Shown: piece by piece, positions 22,001-32,895 of the stretch | Layout: each line of letters starts with the position of its first letter | Numbering within the stretch: the stretch's first letter is position 1 | Assembly (NCBI GenBank): GCA_029876055.1 | Contig: CM056880.1 | Coordinates: 1,054,001-1,118,000 of the forward strand | Direction of reading: 5' to 3' | DNA length: 64,000 nt | DNA from: Madurella fahalii | Taxonomy: Eukaryota; Ascomycota; Sordariomycetes; Sordariales | Notes under the pieces: model-generated | What the model saw: the letters and a program-made list of their open reading frames with translations, nothing else | What the model was told of the DNA's origin: nothing | Databases searched by the model: none | Made by a program: the position numbers and the translations under genes

Positions 22001-23075
22001 GATCAGGGGTAGGTGAGATGGGTCCTTTTTATTGACTTTTTCCTCCTGGGTTTCTGGTTACGGAGGGTTTAAGTTGTGGTTGGGTGTTTGGGCGTGCTAG
22101 TCCTCAGGTGGGGTCTGGGGTGGCTCTGGTGTTAATCATGGGTTGCGTGTGTACGTTTTAGGGGTGAAATTGTTGTTGTATGAATTATGAAGCCAATTTT
22201 GTACGATTTAATCGTTGTTTAGGCCGGGCGGCTGTTACTCAGATTGGGAAGGTGAAATTGTGGGCGGACTGGTCCAGGCAGGGCAAATTGTTGACAAAAT
22301 AAGGCATATGTGGAAAGTCGGTACCTTGATATCTCGATATCCCCTACTTGAATACGTGTATGTGGGGAATGCAGGTGGTTTGTATTGCCTCTCTTAAATC
22401 ACTGACACGAATGAAGCACCACCATTCTTTAACTACCTCGGTGGCCTTCGTTTTGACTCTCATTAAAGGCCGATGTATCTGTCTCTCTCTTGTCCCAAGG
22501 GGGGATCAATCTTGGACTCCAAGAACGATCACAAGGGGTTAGGCTTCACCACATCACCTCATCAGCACGGAAACACCATGGTATCTACTATGGTAGGCAT
22601 CTCAACGCTAGTTTTTATTACTCCCTTCTCATGTTAGGCCGCGGGACTCTAAGCATACGGGACTAAGAGGGAAAAAAGCACCATTTACATTGCCCTTCAA
22701 CACCCCCCGACGCAACAGGGAGCTTAGCGGCAAGCCGGTGAGCCAAATGGGATAGCAGAGCGGAGTCTCTTCAAAATCCTCTTTTGGGTGCTGCAACACT
22801 GTTTTCTGGCCAATCATTGGGCAGCACTGCCACATTCGAGGGTGTGGTAACTCTGGTTCCCATGACGTGCATCAGTTATACCACAGCGCAACCGGCCAAA
22901 AAGAACTTGACAAACCGAAGCGCTACTGCCTTAATGTCTCATTACAGCCCATCCTCTTGTTGAGCCTGTGCTAGGAATTACAAGCAGCAAGCTACTTATC
23001 TCCGACATCTTATTCCCAGCGGGGACCTACTGGTAGCAATCGATCTTCGCCAAGCAAGATTCAAAGCCAGTCAAA
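22001..23075. other. Intergenic, no gene seen
   Basis: 3' UTR of the coiled-coil gene and promoter/5' UTR of the small gene at 23076. No supported feature. Confidence 0.5.
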
Positions 23076-23435
23076 ATGTTCACCAAGCTCTTCAAAAGGA
23101 CCACAAACTCGCAAGCTACCGCCGGCCAAGAGGACAAAAGCGCCTCCAATCCCGCCAAGAAATCTTTCTATCGAAGCTTCCAGGATGCTAAAAGGGGTGA
23201 GATATCGGAAGAAGATGTCCTTAAATACACTGGCAAGACCAAGAGCCAGATTGGCGAATGGGCTAAAACTCAGCCTGGGGTAGCCGGCAACCAAGCCGCC
23301 GGAAAACTGGATATGGGGGCTGCGACTGGACTCGGGGGTTCGGCGGCTGGCGAGGGATATGGCGGATGGGGCCCGAATGCGAATGCACCAACAAAGTTCC
23401 CCCCAAAGCAAGCAGAGACGAGGGACGCGCACTAA
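23076..23435 (+). CDS. Small soluble protein of 119 aa, function unknown
   Basis: An intronless frame with a purine-rich start context (tcaaaATG). The N-terminus is basic (MFTKLFKRT). A helical central part (K-S-F-Y-R-S-F-Q-D-A-K-R-G-E-I-S-E-E-D-V-L-K-Y-T-G-K) resembles a short helix-turn segment. The C-terminal half is Gly/Ala-rich (GLGGSAAGEGYGGWGP). There is no signal peptide or membrane helix. The composition and the compact gene look like a genuine conserved small fungal protein, but I cannot name a family. Confidence 0.65.
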   Translation: MFTKLFKRTTNSQATAGQEDKSASNPAKKSFYRSFQDAKRGEISEEDVLKYTGKTKSQIGEWAKTQPGVAGNQAAGKLDMGAATGLGGSAAGEGYGGWGPNANAPTKFPPKQAETRDAH

Positions 23436-23718
23436 AGGGGCTAGAACCCTGTCCTGTCCGTTGGGTATTTTCTCATTTCACACCTTCTACCATTGTAATC
23501 CATTCATTCCTGGATGGGTGTATCAAGGGCTGCACAGCTGGACAAGAAGTTGAGGTGCTGGACATTGTTATCTCAATATCCCTTAGTATTTGCGGGATTC
23601 AGGTCAGGTCTAGCGAGTCCCTGTACATCAAGGCTTATACTCTGGAGGACTCTGGTACATGACAGTTTCCCCATCCAAAGACACTCTCACTTTAGTAGTT
23701 ACCCCGTGCTATCAACTC

Positions 23719-24146
23719 CTAGAAACCAGGCGGTCCCGGGGCGGTGCCATGGAGACAAAACGAGTTCCCGCCACCCAGATCCTGGTTAGCACACTGCTGG
23801 TCGGCAATCTGCCCGCTCGCGTTCAAACAAGGAGCGATGTACTCGATGTTTCCGCCGCCGATGCACCGGAAAAGCCCCTCGACTGTAGAGGAATTGAACG
23901 TCCAACCAGCGGCGTCAATAGCCAAGAGCAGCGCGGCGGGTGAATAACCCAGATCTGGCACATGGACAGAACTACGGGTTAGCATTGCCGTCACTACAGG
24001 AAGGCGAGTCACAAACTCTGCGTAAGCTCGCGACCGCAAATGGTGCGTCCTGCATCACACACGGGGGCCCTGCTGCGTAACTCCGGGGCGGATAGGGAGA
24101 CCGTAGCAGATGCTAAGACAAGACCGAGGAGGGTGATGAACTTCAT
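23719..24146 (-). CDS. Small secreted six-cysteine protein, 121 aa, two exons
   Basis: Exons are complement 24017-24146 and 23719-23954. The intron (23955-24016) has a GTTTGT donor, a GCTAAC branch site and a CCAG acceptor, and splicing makes an Asn codon (A+AT). The protein starts MKFITLLGLVLASATVSLSA, a clear signal peptide. The mature part has six cysteines (VCDAG, TICGR, FRCIG, PCLNA, QCANQ, FCLHG) and two sequons (NSS, NAS). Its size, cysteine content and secretion fit an effector-like or self-defence protein. The unspliced frame of the second exon alone lacks the signal peptide, so the gene is easily mis-annotated. No family is recognised. Confidence 0.72.
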
Positions 24147-24567
24147 TGTAACCGGGATTGTATTGCTTGATGAACTCTGGAGTTGAAGTATGGTCTAGAA
24201 TTAGACTTGATTCTTACCACGCCGGCGGGATGCACTCATTTATGTTGAGATATGTGGTGACGAGATTCCGTTCCAGTCATTCAATCCGAGCATCGGACTC
24301 CTTAATCCCCTGAAGAGTGGAACTGCTATTCCTTCGCGTCGTTAGACCCCGGTGGACTGTCAGCATCGCAAAGGCCAGCAACTGGTCAGACGACCTGGGG
24401 AAAGGCCGTCACCTGGGCCTTTCAACATTGCGCATGACGTTGGATGCGCTTGGACTGAATCCTCCAGTTGAACAAGTTCACACTTGTAGTTTAGACCGTG
24501 ACGAGCAAGGCCAGTTTGTGGGAGGCTAATGACAACGACCCCGCGAGAGTCATGCAACCCCCTGCCC
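24147..24567. other. Intergenic, no gene seen
   Basis: Promoter of the six-cysteine protein gene and 3' flank of the next minus-strand gene. Confidence 0.5.
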
Positions 24568-25446
24568 TTATGGAAATACACTCTTCAAAACATCTCCATA
24601 CTCTTTATATGACAGCCCCATCTTCTCGATATCGTAATCGTTCCAGTACCCCCCGCCGCCTAGCGCGCCGCGCTGATTCCACCCGGCAAACCTCGACCTC
24701 GCCTGCGCCGCGCTCATCCCGTACGACGGCTTCGAATCGTTGATGACCCAAATCAGCGGCACGACCTTCATGCCCAGCGCATTCTGCCAGCCGACGGGGT
24801 CGTTGTACGCGCCGCCGTCGTAGCACTGCAGATAGACGCGATCAAACAGCCTGTCGGCCTCACCTAGGCCGCTGTTGGCCTGGCGGATGACGTTAATCCA
24901 GAACTGGGCGTTGGTGTAGGGCGCGCCCGTGTACTTGTAGCCGATGCGGCCGAGCATCTTGGCGAAGGTGACGGTGCTGGCGACGTCGTAGAGCGACTCG
25001 TCGTCGTTGTTGACGGCGTCGAGGCCCCACGCCTCCTTGAGCGCCGCGAAGTTGCGGTACAGCGGCGTGTCGGCACCCGTGCCGGGGTTGGCCATGAGGT
25101 TGCGGACGTTCTGCGAGTTCATCGAGATCTCGAGCCGGTCCACCCCCGTGTCGCCCGTCTTGAACGACCGCACCTTGGCCGCCAGCGCGTCGCCACCCAC
25201 GTACGCGCCCCCCGACGCGACCAGGACGTCGGTGCTCCCCGGCGTGTTGGAGTAGTACATGATGTCGCCGTTGCTGAGGATGCCGACGCCGAACATGATG
25301 AGCGTGTTGAAGCCCGAGGTTTTGAGGGCGGTGGTGTTGGATTTCATGACATCTTTGAAGAGGAATATGCTTCGTATGCTCTGCGCCACCGCATGGCCGA
25401 CGAGGAGCTGGAACAACAGGGCTCGGAAGGCGGCGTGAGGCTTCAT
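24568..25446 (-). CDS. Secreted TIM-barrel-like protein (glycoside-hydrolase-like), 292 aa
   Basis: The frame is open further upstream, but the ATG at 25446 is chosen because it begins a signal peptide (MKPHAAFRALL..., ending AVAQS). The mature protein reads like an alpha/beta barrel: S-I-F-L-F-K-D-V-M, F-N-T-L-I-M-F-G-V-G-I-L, V-D-R-L-E-I-S-M-N, F-A-K-M-L-G-R-I-G-Y-K-Y-T-G-A-P-Y, F-D-R-V-Y-L-Q-C-Y-D-G-G and V-V-P-L-I-W-V-I. The D-R-V-Y-L-Q-C-Y-D strand resembles that of GH18-type barrels, but the DxxDxDxE motif is not evident, so activity is unproven. Related fungal proteins are often annotated loosely as coagulation factor 5/8-type. It is probably an extracellular carbohydrate-active or carbohydrate-binding protein. 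Confidence 0.6.
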   Translation of the reverse strand: MKPHAAFRALLFQLLVGHAVAQSIRSIFLFKDVMKSNTTALKTSGFNTLIMFGVGILSNGDIMYYSNTPGSTDVLVASGGAYVGGDALAAKVRSFKTGDTGVDRLEISMNSQNVRNLMANPGTGADTPLYRNFAALKEAWGLDAVNNDDESLYDVASTVTFAKMLGRIGYKYTGAPYTNAQFWINVIRQANSGLGEADRLFDRVYLQCYDGGAYNDPVGWQNALGMKVVPLIWVINDSKPSYGMSAAQARSRFAGWNQRGALGGGGYWNDYDIEKMGLSYKEYGDVLKSVFP

Positions 25447-26178
25447 CCTTGCTGGACCAAAGGAGATCTGAGGCGACTGGGGATTGTGCGCTTGATTCGA
25501 CAGAGGATATTCTGTAACAGCTAATACCCTGATTCTGTTACATATTATTTGGTTTCCTTTGGGACATGGATTGCCAGGAAAATCTACAGGGGCTCGGCCA
25601 GAGGGAGGCCAAGTGCGGCCGGAATTGGAACATCCACCTATGATCGCCAGGCACACAAGGGTCCGAGTCGTTGCAAGACTCTGAATACTCGAAATGAAAC
25701 CCTCCGATATTATTCACAAGGTTAAATGACCGACATCCCCATCCCTGCTTTGTCCCGGCCGATTGCCTTGGATATATACTGCGGGGTCGTGGTAGTGCCG
25801 CGTTCACAGGCAAAATATGAGCTGTAGATTCACGTCCGCGGGGTTCGATTGGTTGCCCGAGCAGAAACCGTGGAATCGTCGCAACGAGCGGTACCGCCTA
25901 GCCGGAATAACACGGAATTCATGGGCGATGACTGAAGTGTAGAGGCGGAAGGTGAAACCGTCACATGCAAAAGCAAAGTAGGGAATACTAGCACGCGAAA
26001 CTGAGACTACAGTACCCAAGGTACCTGAGCAGCAGGAGAATGAAGTTCAGGTATCCCAGCCAGACATGCCCGGGCCATGTCCGAAAAAACTCATCTCTGT
26101 TGTATATTTTATTAAAACGACATTATATAGTGGCGCTTGAGAACGTGATCCACGTCCAATTCTGGCGTCACTCCCTCA
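25447..26178. other. Intergenic, no gene seen
   Basis: Promoter of the barrel-protein gene and 3' flank of the GH2 gene. Only short frames. Confidence 0.5.
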
Positions 26179-28842
26179 TTATTCAACATCCAGCTCAATC
26201 TCAGCCGCCTCTAGGCCTCTGGCCTCCGCCGTGACAGTGATCTTCCCGGAGCTCCCGGAGCCGCCGGCCTTCGCACGCACAATCGCCAGCGCAAGCCCCC
26301 TGAACGCGTTCCGCTCCTTGGACGGGAAGGGTGTCATGTCGGTCGGGTCGCCGTTGTCGGTCGTTACGATCTCACCCGCGCCCGACACGGAGAAGGTGAT
26401 GGCGGGCTCGGCTTGCGGCACCACATCGCCCTTGTCGTCGACCACCGCGACGGTTACGAACGACAGGTCGCTGCCGTCCGCTCTGATGGCGGTCCGATCG
26501 CGATACGTCGTCATACGCAGCCGCGTCGCCTCTCCCGTCGTCCGGACGGTGGCATTTGCCCACTCCTTCCCGTCCTTGTAGGTCATGACGCGCACCTCGC
26601 CCGGCTCGTACGTGACCCTGTCCCAGCGGAACCGGTAGGTATACTCGGCCTTTCTCTGGCGGCCTTGGGACTTGCCGTTGATGAACAGCTCGGCCTCGTC
26701 GCCCGATGAGAAGACGTGGACGGGCGTGACCTGGCCGACGCGGTTCGGCCAGTTCCAGTGTGGGAGGATGTGGGCCATCCGGACGCTGGGGTTCCAGCGG
26801 GCCTGGTAGAGGTAGAAGCGGTCCTTGGGAAACCCCGCCAGGTCGATGATGCCGAAGTAGCTGCTGCGCGACGAGTCGTAGGGCGTCGGCTCGCCGAGGT
26901 AGTCCCAGCCCGTCCAGACGAACTCGCCGCCCACGTACGAGTACCGGTCCTGCGCCACAAACACCTTGTCGGGCGAGGCCCCCCACTCGACGGCGTACAG
27001 CTCGTACGAGCTCACCTGTTGCGTCTGCGGGTCGACGCCCGCACCGTTCCTCGCGACGATGGCACTGTTGGCCTCGGTCACGGGGAAGAGGTAGGTGCCG
27101 CGCGAGCTGACGACCGAGGAGCTCTCGCTGCTGAAGATCATTTTGTCGGGGAACCTGCCGCGGAAGTTCTGGAAGGTCGGACCGCCGGTGCCCTTGCCTT
27201 CGCCTTGGTAGTTTAGCCCGATCAAGTCGACAATCGAGGTGAAAGCGGTCTCAGGACCGGCGTTGTTCATGCCCACAGTCGAGTAACGCGTGGCATCCTC
27301 CTCGTGGGCGATATCTCGGAGCCGCTGCGCCGCCGCGGCGCCGTCGCGGCTACCCTGCTCAGCGACTTCGTTGCCGTAGCTCCAAGCCCAGATGGATGGG
27401 TGGTTCCGGTCGCGGCGGATAAAGGCACGCAGGTCCGGCTCGGACCAGTCGGCAAAGATGGTCTGGAAGTCGTTGCGTACCTTGTGGCTGCCCCACGTAT
27501 CGAAGATCTCGTCGAGCACCACGATGCCCATCTGGTCGGCGAGTTCGAGGAGCTCGGGTGCGGGCGGGTTGTGCGACGTCCTGATAGCGTTGGACCCCAT
27601 ATCCTGAAGCATTTCCAGTTGGCGCCTGGCTGCCGGGACGTTGAATGCGGCACCTAGGGAGCCGAGGTCGTGGTGCTGGCATACTCCCTGCAGATACACT
27701 CTTTGGCCGTTGATCCGCAGTCCGTCACCCCTGTATTCCAGAGAACGGATGCCAAAGCGCGTCTCGTATGTGTCGATGAGCTGGTCGCCAGCGTAAAGGC
27801 GCGTGATGGCGACGTGCATGTTGGGCTCTTGCGCCGGTCGCGGGCCCCATAGCTTCGGGTTCCGTAGTGTGACGGACCCGTTGGTTGCCCTGATGCTGCC
27901 CGGCCCAACACTAACGGTCGAATTGGGAAATTGACCAACTTTGGCTCCCGCACGTCCGCTCGCTGCATCTAGCTCGTGGATGTCCGTCACGACTTGCACC
28001 TCGGTTGACCCTCCTGTCGTCGCCGCATTCTCGACCTGCACGGCTAGATCTAGGGTTGCCGACTGGGACGAGACGGCTCTTGAGGTGATATAAGTGCCCC
28101 ACTGGCCGACGTGCGTTGGATTGACCTTTGTAAGCCACACGTTGCGGTAGATTCCAGCTCCGGGATACCACCGGGACGAGTCTAGAGCTTGGTCGAGGCG
28201 GATGGCGAGCTGGTTATCCCCCGATTGGACGTACGGGGTCAGGTCCAAGCGAAAGGAAGCGTAGCCGTACGGCCATCCGCCCACCAAGTTCCCGTTGAGC
28301 CAGACGGCCGCGTACGACATGGCGCCATCAACTTCGAGATAGACGGCCTTTCCTTCGTCAGCTGGCGTGATGGCAAACTTGTGGCGATACCAGCCGACCC
28401 CTTGGATGGGTAAGCGGCCCATACTGCCCCCGACGGGCACGTTGCGGCCCTCGTAGAACGGTCCCTTGACTGCCCAGTCGTGGGGCAAGTCAAGAGCCTC
28501 CCAACCGCTGTCGTCGAAGGTAGATTGCGCATAGTTGACGTTCGGGGGCTGGCCGGACGGGCGCCGGGCACGGCGTGAGGGGTCGCTGATGAAGTTGTTG
28601 GCGGATGGCATTATCCATGGCCTTAGCGTCCCGTAGCTGAGATTATCCGGATTCGAGGTAAACCGCTGGAAGCGCCACCCCGCGTTGATGTTTGTACGCT
28701 CGCGACCTGTTGCTGTCGCGTCCTGCTGGCGGATAGCGAGACTGCGTGCCTCGGCAGGAGCACGACCGAGGACCAAGAGCACTACGAGCAGGCTCAGCAG
28801 TATGTGTCCCAAGGCACGGCGTGCCATTGGCCGAAAAGACAT
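26179..28842 (-). CDS. Secreted GH2 family glycosidase (beta-galactosidase-like), 887 aa
   Basis: An intronless gene. The N-terminus has a signal peptide or anchor (hydrophobic run about 12-27); a second Met five residues on is an alternative start. The order is that of GH2 enzymes: sugar-binding jelly roll (about 50-240, with D-D-S-G-W...L-P-H-D-W and G-V-G-W-Y-R-H-K-F), immunoglobulin-like domain (about 245-365), catalytic barrel with F-G-I-R-S, R-T-S-H-N-P-P, the acid/base Glu in Y-G-N-E (492) and the probable nucleophile in S-S-E-S (573), then a DUF4982-like segment and a C-terminal Ig-like domain. It removes terminal beta-linked sugars (galactose or similar) from extracellular polysaccharides; the exact substrate is inference. 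The length is typical of the family. Confidence 0.9.
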   Translation of the reverse strand: MSFRPMARRALGHILLSLLVVLLVLGRAPAEARSLAIRQQDATATGRERTNINAGWRFQRFTSNPDNLSYGTLRPWIMPSANNFISDPSRRARRPSGQPPNVNYAQSTFDDSGWEALDLPHDWAVKGPFYEGRNVPVGGSMGRLPIQGVGWYRHKFAITPADEGKAVYLEVDGAMSYAAVWLNGNLVGGWPYGYASFRLDLTPYVQSGDNQLAIRLDQALDSSRWYPGAGIYRNVWLTKVNPTHVGQWGTYITSRAVSSQSATLDLAVQVENAATTGGSTEVQVVTDIHELDAASGRAGAKVGQFPNSTVSVGPGSIRATNGSVTLRNPKLWGPRPAQEPNMHVAITRLYAGDQLIDTYETRFGIRSLEYRGDGLRINGQRVYLQGVCQHHDLGSLGAAFNVPAARRQLEMLQDMGSNAIRTSHNPPAPELLELADQMGIVVLDEIFDTWGSHKVRNDFQTIFADWSEPDLRAFIRRDRNHPSIWAWSYGNEVAEQGSRDGAAAAQRLRDIAHEEDATRYSTVGMNNAGPETAFTSIVDLIGLNYQGEGKGTGGPTFQNFRGRFPDKMIFSSESSSVVSSRGTYLFPVTEANSAIVARNGAGVDPQTQQVSSYELYAVEWGASPDKVFVAQDRYSYVGGEFVWTGWDYLGEPTPYDSSRSSYFGIIDLAGFPKDRFYLYQARWNPSVRMAHILPHWNWPNRVGQVTPVHVFSSGDEAELFINGKSQGRQRKAEYTYRFRWDRVTYEPGEVRVMTYKDGKEWANATVRTTGEATRLRMTTYRDRTAIRADGSDLSFVTVAVVDDKGDVVPQAEPAITFSVSGAGEIVTTDNGDPTDMTPFPSKERNAFRGLALAIVRAKAGGSGSSGKITVTAEARGLEAAEIELDVE

Positions 28843-30440
28843 TTTGGACGGTGTTTACTGGCCTGGTGGTGATGGCTCACCGTCTTGCAGGAAGTTTCGT
28901 TTCTATTACATGACGTTGACGACACTGGAAGTTCACGCAGGTTTATTCCCCTGAACAGCCCGCGTCTGAGCGATGGAACAAATTTTCCCGAAGTGAACGG
29001 GAAACATCCCGAATGCCTCTACGAACCTCTAATCTTTCCACCATTGACAGGGACACGAGGGCGGGGCTGCTCAGGCGACACTGGGCACCTTTGAGGGGCA
29101 AATGCTACCGATATTACGGCAACGGGCGGAAGTTTCCACTTCATATGTTGCCAAGCGGTCTCGGTGCAAAAGACCCCCTGCTTTTCTCGGGCCCCGGGTG
29201 GATGAGACCGGCAATAACCAACACTCAGGGCAAGGATTGGGATTTGCCAGAGGCGGTCGTTAGTCCCGGACACCCGTCGTACCAACGAATGCTCATTCAC
29301 AAAGAGTTGGCGAATATGCACGGTTCTAGCGCCCCAATAGCGAGCCGAAATGTATGGGTGTCGCGCCGAAAGGATACAACTTCCCCTCTTCAGACCTGAT
29401 TATACGTGGTGCTTTTCCTGCCGGCCCCTGGTCGGCTTTGATTGTCCGGCCCCTCTTGGATGTCCTAGAGCTGTGAATTGACGAGGAAATGGAGTTTATA
29501 CCGGTGAGACTGGAACCAGCAATTTGCTCAAGGCTGCGACTTCGTCCGCCCTTGCAGATGGTCCCGGGAGTCGCTCAGCCTCATCGAGCATGGATTGGGA
29601 CATGCCAATCCTCTTCAGGATCCGAAACCGGGCAACGGTCGCCAAACCCGACAATCTATGTCAGGTTTCGATGCATGCTAATTATGGGGATAATAACTAT
29701 ATCAACAACCCCTTGATCTTCACCGTTCTCTTTTCTAATTATCCCCTCGCGATGACATCTTCTCTAGCGAGATAAGTAATTAGCATGCATTTGGCTTCTA
29801 AACTCTTGCGATCCCGATTTTTTTTTTTTTTTTTTTGGCCTGCATTCAGGTTTCGATTAAGGCCTCTCACCACACTACTCTGTGTAATCAAAGATAGCTC
29901 TGCCACCATCCGCTACTGCCAGATAATTAGGTTTATTGAACTTGTATTCGAACTCTGTAGGCTCTTTAGCTTCCTGTCGCTGCGAAGAATTACACTGGCC
30001 AGCTGGGAAATGGAATCAACAACGGTGACAGAGAATAATGCTGCTCTTTTTGGCTGCGGGACTGCAGAGCAAACCCTAGGTAATGTGACTAATGCAAAGG
30101 AAATCAAGCAGAAACCGGAAACGCGCATTGGAAGCCCGCAACTCGTCGAAGACGAGGCCGTTGCTAGCCCGATTGAATTGTAAGCAGTAGATGTGACAAA
30201 CGACAACCATTTGGGCGAGAGGATTCCGGACAGTATGATGATTCTTGGGAGTTTTATGTCCAGAAAATACAAACCAGCAGTGCCTAGAAGCCGTGTCGTT
30301 GTCGCAGTCGTAGGAGGTAAGGGGGATACTGTGGGATCTGGCGTGCGTAAATGGATCTATTACGTACTCGCCCCATTTATCGATGATGTCGCATCGGCCA
30401 ACCTCCACCGCGGTAGTAAAGAGTTAAACGGGAGGTAATA
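28843..30440. other. Intergenic with T-run, no gene supported
   Basis: Promoter of the GH2 gene, then mixed sequence with a 19-base T-run at 29818-29836. A frame near 30009-30182 (57 codons) is weakly protein-like but has no support. Confidence 0.45.
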
Positions 30441-30862
30441 TTAAAATGGTGCAGAAACACACATATACACCCACATACTTATCGAGACGGGGGGGAGGGG
30501 GGCAAAGGTGGCCAAATGCCAGACAGACAAGACACCTTAGGTAGGTAAACAAGACAGGTAGACAAGACAAGCAAGGCCACATCCACAACAAACTGGTTCC
30601 TGGAGCCTGAACAGGGTCAAATAACAATATATATGTAGATAAAGCTCTAATTTACACTTACTCGGATGGCGCTTCGGGGGCTGGAAGTTGTCGAAGGCTG
30701 ATTCTCCTTTCGCACCATAAGTGAGGTAGGGCAGTCCTGGCCATAGCTCCTTAGACCGGACGATCAATTCAGCACTCTTTCTCACACCTGTTGCAGGTTC
30801 AATTGACCAGCTTTCTTTGCGTATAAGTACCTTGGTCTCCCTCTGACCAGATTGACGCTGTT
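30441..30862. repeat. Diverged dispersed repeat, copy A
   Basis: Two parts match the copy at 32896-33176. Positions 30441-30612 match 33029-33176 in inverted orientation (shared words such as GGCAAAGGTGGCCAAATG and GACAAGACA). Positions 30747-30850 match 32896-32994 in direct orientation (shared CCTTAGAC...GGAC, ATCAATTCA, CACACCTGTT and GAGCTTTCTTTGC-like words). The mismatches are mostly transitions. The origin is unknown; it is probably a non-autonomous element. Confidence 0.65.
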
Positions 30863-30897
30863 CCCTGGGAAAGTTTTCCCCCACCTACTCAATACCC

Positions 30898-31875
30898 TTA
30901 GGTTCGGTTTTCCTTAAGAATGTCCTCAACCACTTTCGTAGCCTCTGAAATCACCGACCTTGTCTCCTCGTCCAAGTCCGCCTCTCTAGTGCCCAACATC
31001 CGCAGCCTCTGCACCCACAATTGCCACCGCTCCCGCATCAGCCCGTCCTCTCTCGGCCACAACTCCGTCTTCTCATCCAACGCCTTCGCCCACTCTTGCC
31101 GCAGCTCCTCGTGGTCCGTGTTCCACAGAGCCCGGGCTCCATCCCGCACCCACGTCGCCGTTACCCGGACATCTAGCGGCCACACCTGTTCCGGGGTAAT
31201 CCTGTGGGATCCTGGCTGACCTGGCTCGGGTCCCTCGCGCTCCAGCACGTTGCGGCATGCGAAAAAGACCCACAGAGAATGAACCTCGCCCTTCCCCTGG
31301 GTAGCCCCCAGCAGCGCGGCCGAGAAGTCGCAGAACCGGAGGTAGTACCTGCCACGCTCGCCGTAGCTGCCCGGGGCGCCGCGAGGGGAGTTGTCGCCGC
31401 CGCCGCCCACCTCGGCATCGGAATCCCCCGCGCCGTCCCAGTCGCGCCAGGCCTCGAGGATGTCGTGCACGTCGCGCCACTGCGCGCTGAAGCGCGGCAG
31501 TTCGGCCCAGCGCAGCGTCCCGTCGGGCTGGGTGTAGCTGCGGAGGGCCGTCTCGGCGTCGGACGCCGGCGGCACGTTGTGGGGCCGCGTGGGCTGCTGC
31601 GCGCGGAGGGCGTCGAGGAGGGCGAGGTGAGGGGCGTGCGACTGCGAGCTCGGGGCGGTGGCGACGGCGATGAAGAACGCGTCCCAGAGCTCCCACAGCG
31701 CGTGCGCGGGGTCGGCAGAGGCGGTGACCGTCGCAACTATGTAGGCAGCGGTGTCGTCTAGCGTTGGCCCCGGCCCCGGCGTCGGCGCCGAGGAAAGGCT
31801 CGTCAGAACTGACCGGATGGGCGCGGAGAAAGGGTTCAGGGGCCGGCTGCTCGGGGTGTAGAAAATCGTTGTCAT
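30898..31875 (-). CDS. DUF3632-family protein, 325 aa
   Basis: A single-exon gene. The product is soluble and has the layout of the fungal DUF3632 family: an N-terminal helix set (D-P-A-H-A-L-W-E-L-W-D-A-F-F), L-P-R-F-S-A-Q-W-R-D, a Gly/Asp-rich variable insert (about 145-175), F-C-D-F-S-A-A-L-L, S-L-W-V-F-F-A-C-R-N-V-L-E, and a Trp-rich C-terminal helical part (L-W-P-R-E-D-G-L-M-R-E-R-W-Q-L-W). The biochemical role of the family is unknown. The gene is flanked on both sides by copies of the same dispersed repeat. Confidence 0.8.
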   Translation of the reverse strand: MTTIFYTPSSRPLNPFSAPIRSVLTSLSSAPTPGPGPTLDDTAAYIVATVTASADPAHALWELWDAFFIAVATAPSSQSHAPHLALLDALRAQQPTRPHNVPPASDAETALRSYTQPDGTLRWAELPRFSAQWRDVHDILEAWRDWDGAGDSDAEVGGGGDNSPRGAPGSYGERGRYYLRFCDFSAALLGATQGKGEVHSLWVFFACRNVLEREGPEPGQPGSHRITPEQVWPLDVRVTATWVRDGARALWNTDHEELRQEWAKALDEKTELWPREDGLMRERWQLWVQRLRMLGTREADLDEETRSVISEATKVVEDILKENRT

Positions 31876-32895
31876 TTTGGGTGGGGTACAGAAGTAGAGA
31901 GTTTAGAGGTGGGAGGGGTGCAGTGATGTTAATTAGCTTTTTTTGCAGTGAAGTGCTCTTCGCCACGGGCGCCGCAGGTACTCTTTATATCGTGAGCCGT
32001 TCATCAGAGCGCCAAACTTTGTAGGGTGCGTGGAACAAGGCAAACATCATAGGTTGGTACCTAATTTGCAATGAGTCACCCCCGCCTGAACTGGTACGAC
32101 CACAGCGGCCTGTTTGAGAGGCGGATAAGATGGGTCTTGTACTGTTTCAATCGGTGCGGCCGAAAAGGTTTGTGCCTTTCTTGGTAAATCTTTTTTCGGC
32201 GAGGAATAAATCACCGCCAACTTGAACGCATGGATCCGGCCGCGTCTGTCCCTTGCCCGAGGAGAGCGTTGGCTAGATGGATCCATTTATGGAACTGAGT
32301 ATGTCGGATTGTAGGGTTATTATGGCTTGCTGGTAGTGGCGAATTTGGGAAAGGTAAGGAAAAGTACCTAAGGTAAGGTAGGTCTGAGCCTTCTGTGCCT
32401 GTGCGGTGTGGCCAACGGGCAGTAATTGGCATCGTTGTTTGAGTTGGCGACCTCGGAGGGATTCTACCAACTGTTTTTCGACATATCTTGACTAGAAGCC
32501 GCATGAGAATTTCGGGCAGGCCGATGATACTACCTGCTTAGCCCCGTATACACGAACCAACGAATCAGCCAAGAACCAACCAACTAGACAACTACCGAAC
32601 CAACCAACTTGCGACTCAGTACTGGACATTGAATAGAAATGCGACGAAGTAAAACAGTTGGTATTACTCTGAAACCATCATCGAGCGCCATTTGTGTCCT
32701 GCTTGTAGGTTCGCTGAACCCGTTGTTGGCCGCCCTGTGACCGGCAACAGCGTTCTCGTCGACTTCAGAACGACAACCAACCGTCTGGCCCACACGCAGC
32801 TCATCCGCTCGAAGATCCGTCTGTAAGGTATAAATCCACCGCTTCTAGTAGTTCACTTTCGTTACCTCTACACTATAGAGCCGTTCTAGCTATTA
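31876..32895. other. Intergenic, no gene seen
   Basis: Promoter of the DUF3632 gene, with short direct repeats of CGAACCAACCAAC type at 32560-32605. No gene is supported. Confidence 0.45.

Noticed and set aside
26372..27660. Several long frames inside the GH2 gene on both strands
   Set aside because: They are shadows of a GC-rich coding sequence; only the main frame shows GH2 motifs.
31073..31966. A 297-codon minus-strand frame and a 185-codon plus-strand frame over the DUF3632 gene
   Set aside because: Arg/Ala/Pro-rich shadow frames without domain features; the DUF3632 frame explains the region.
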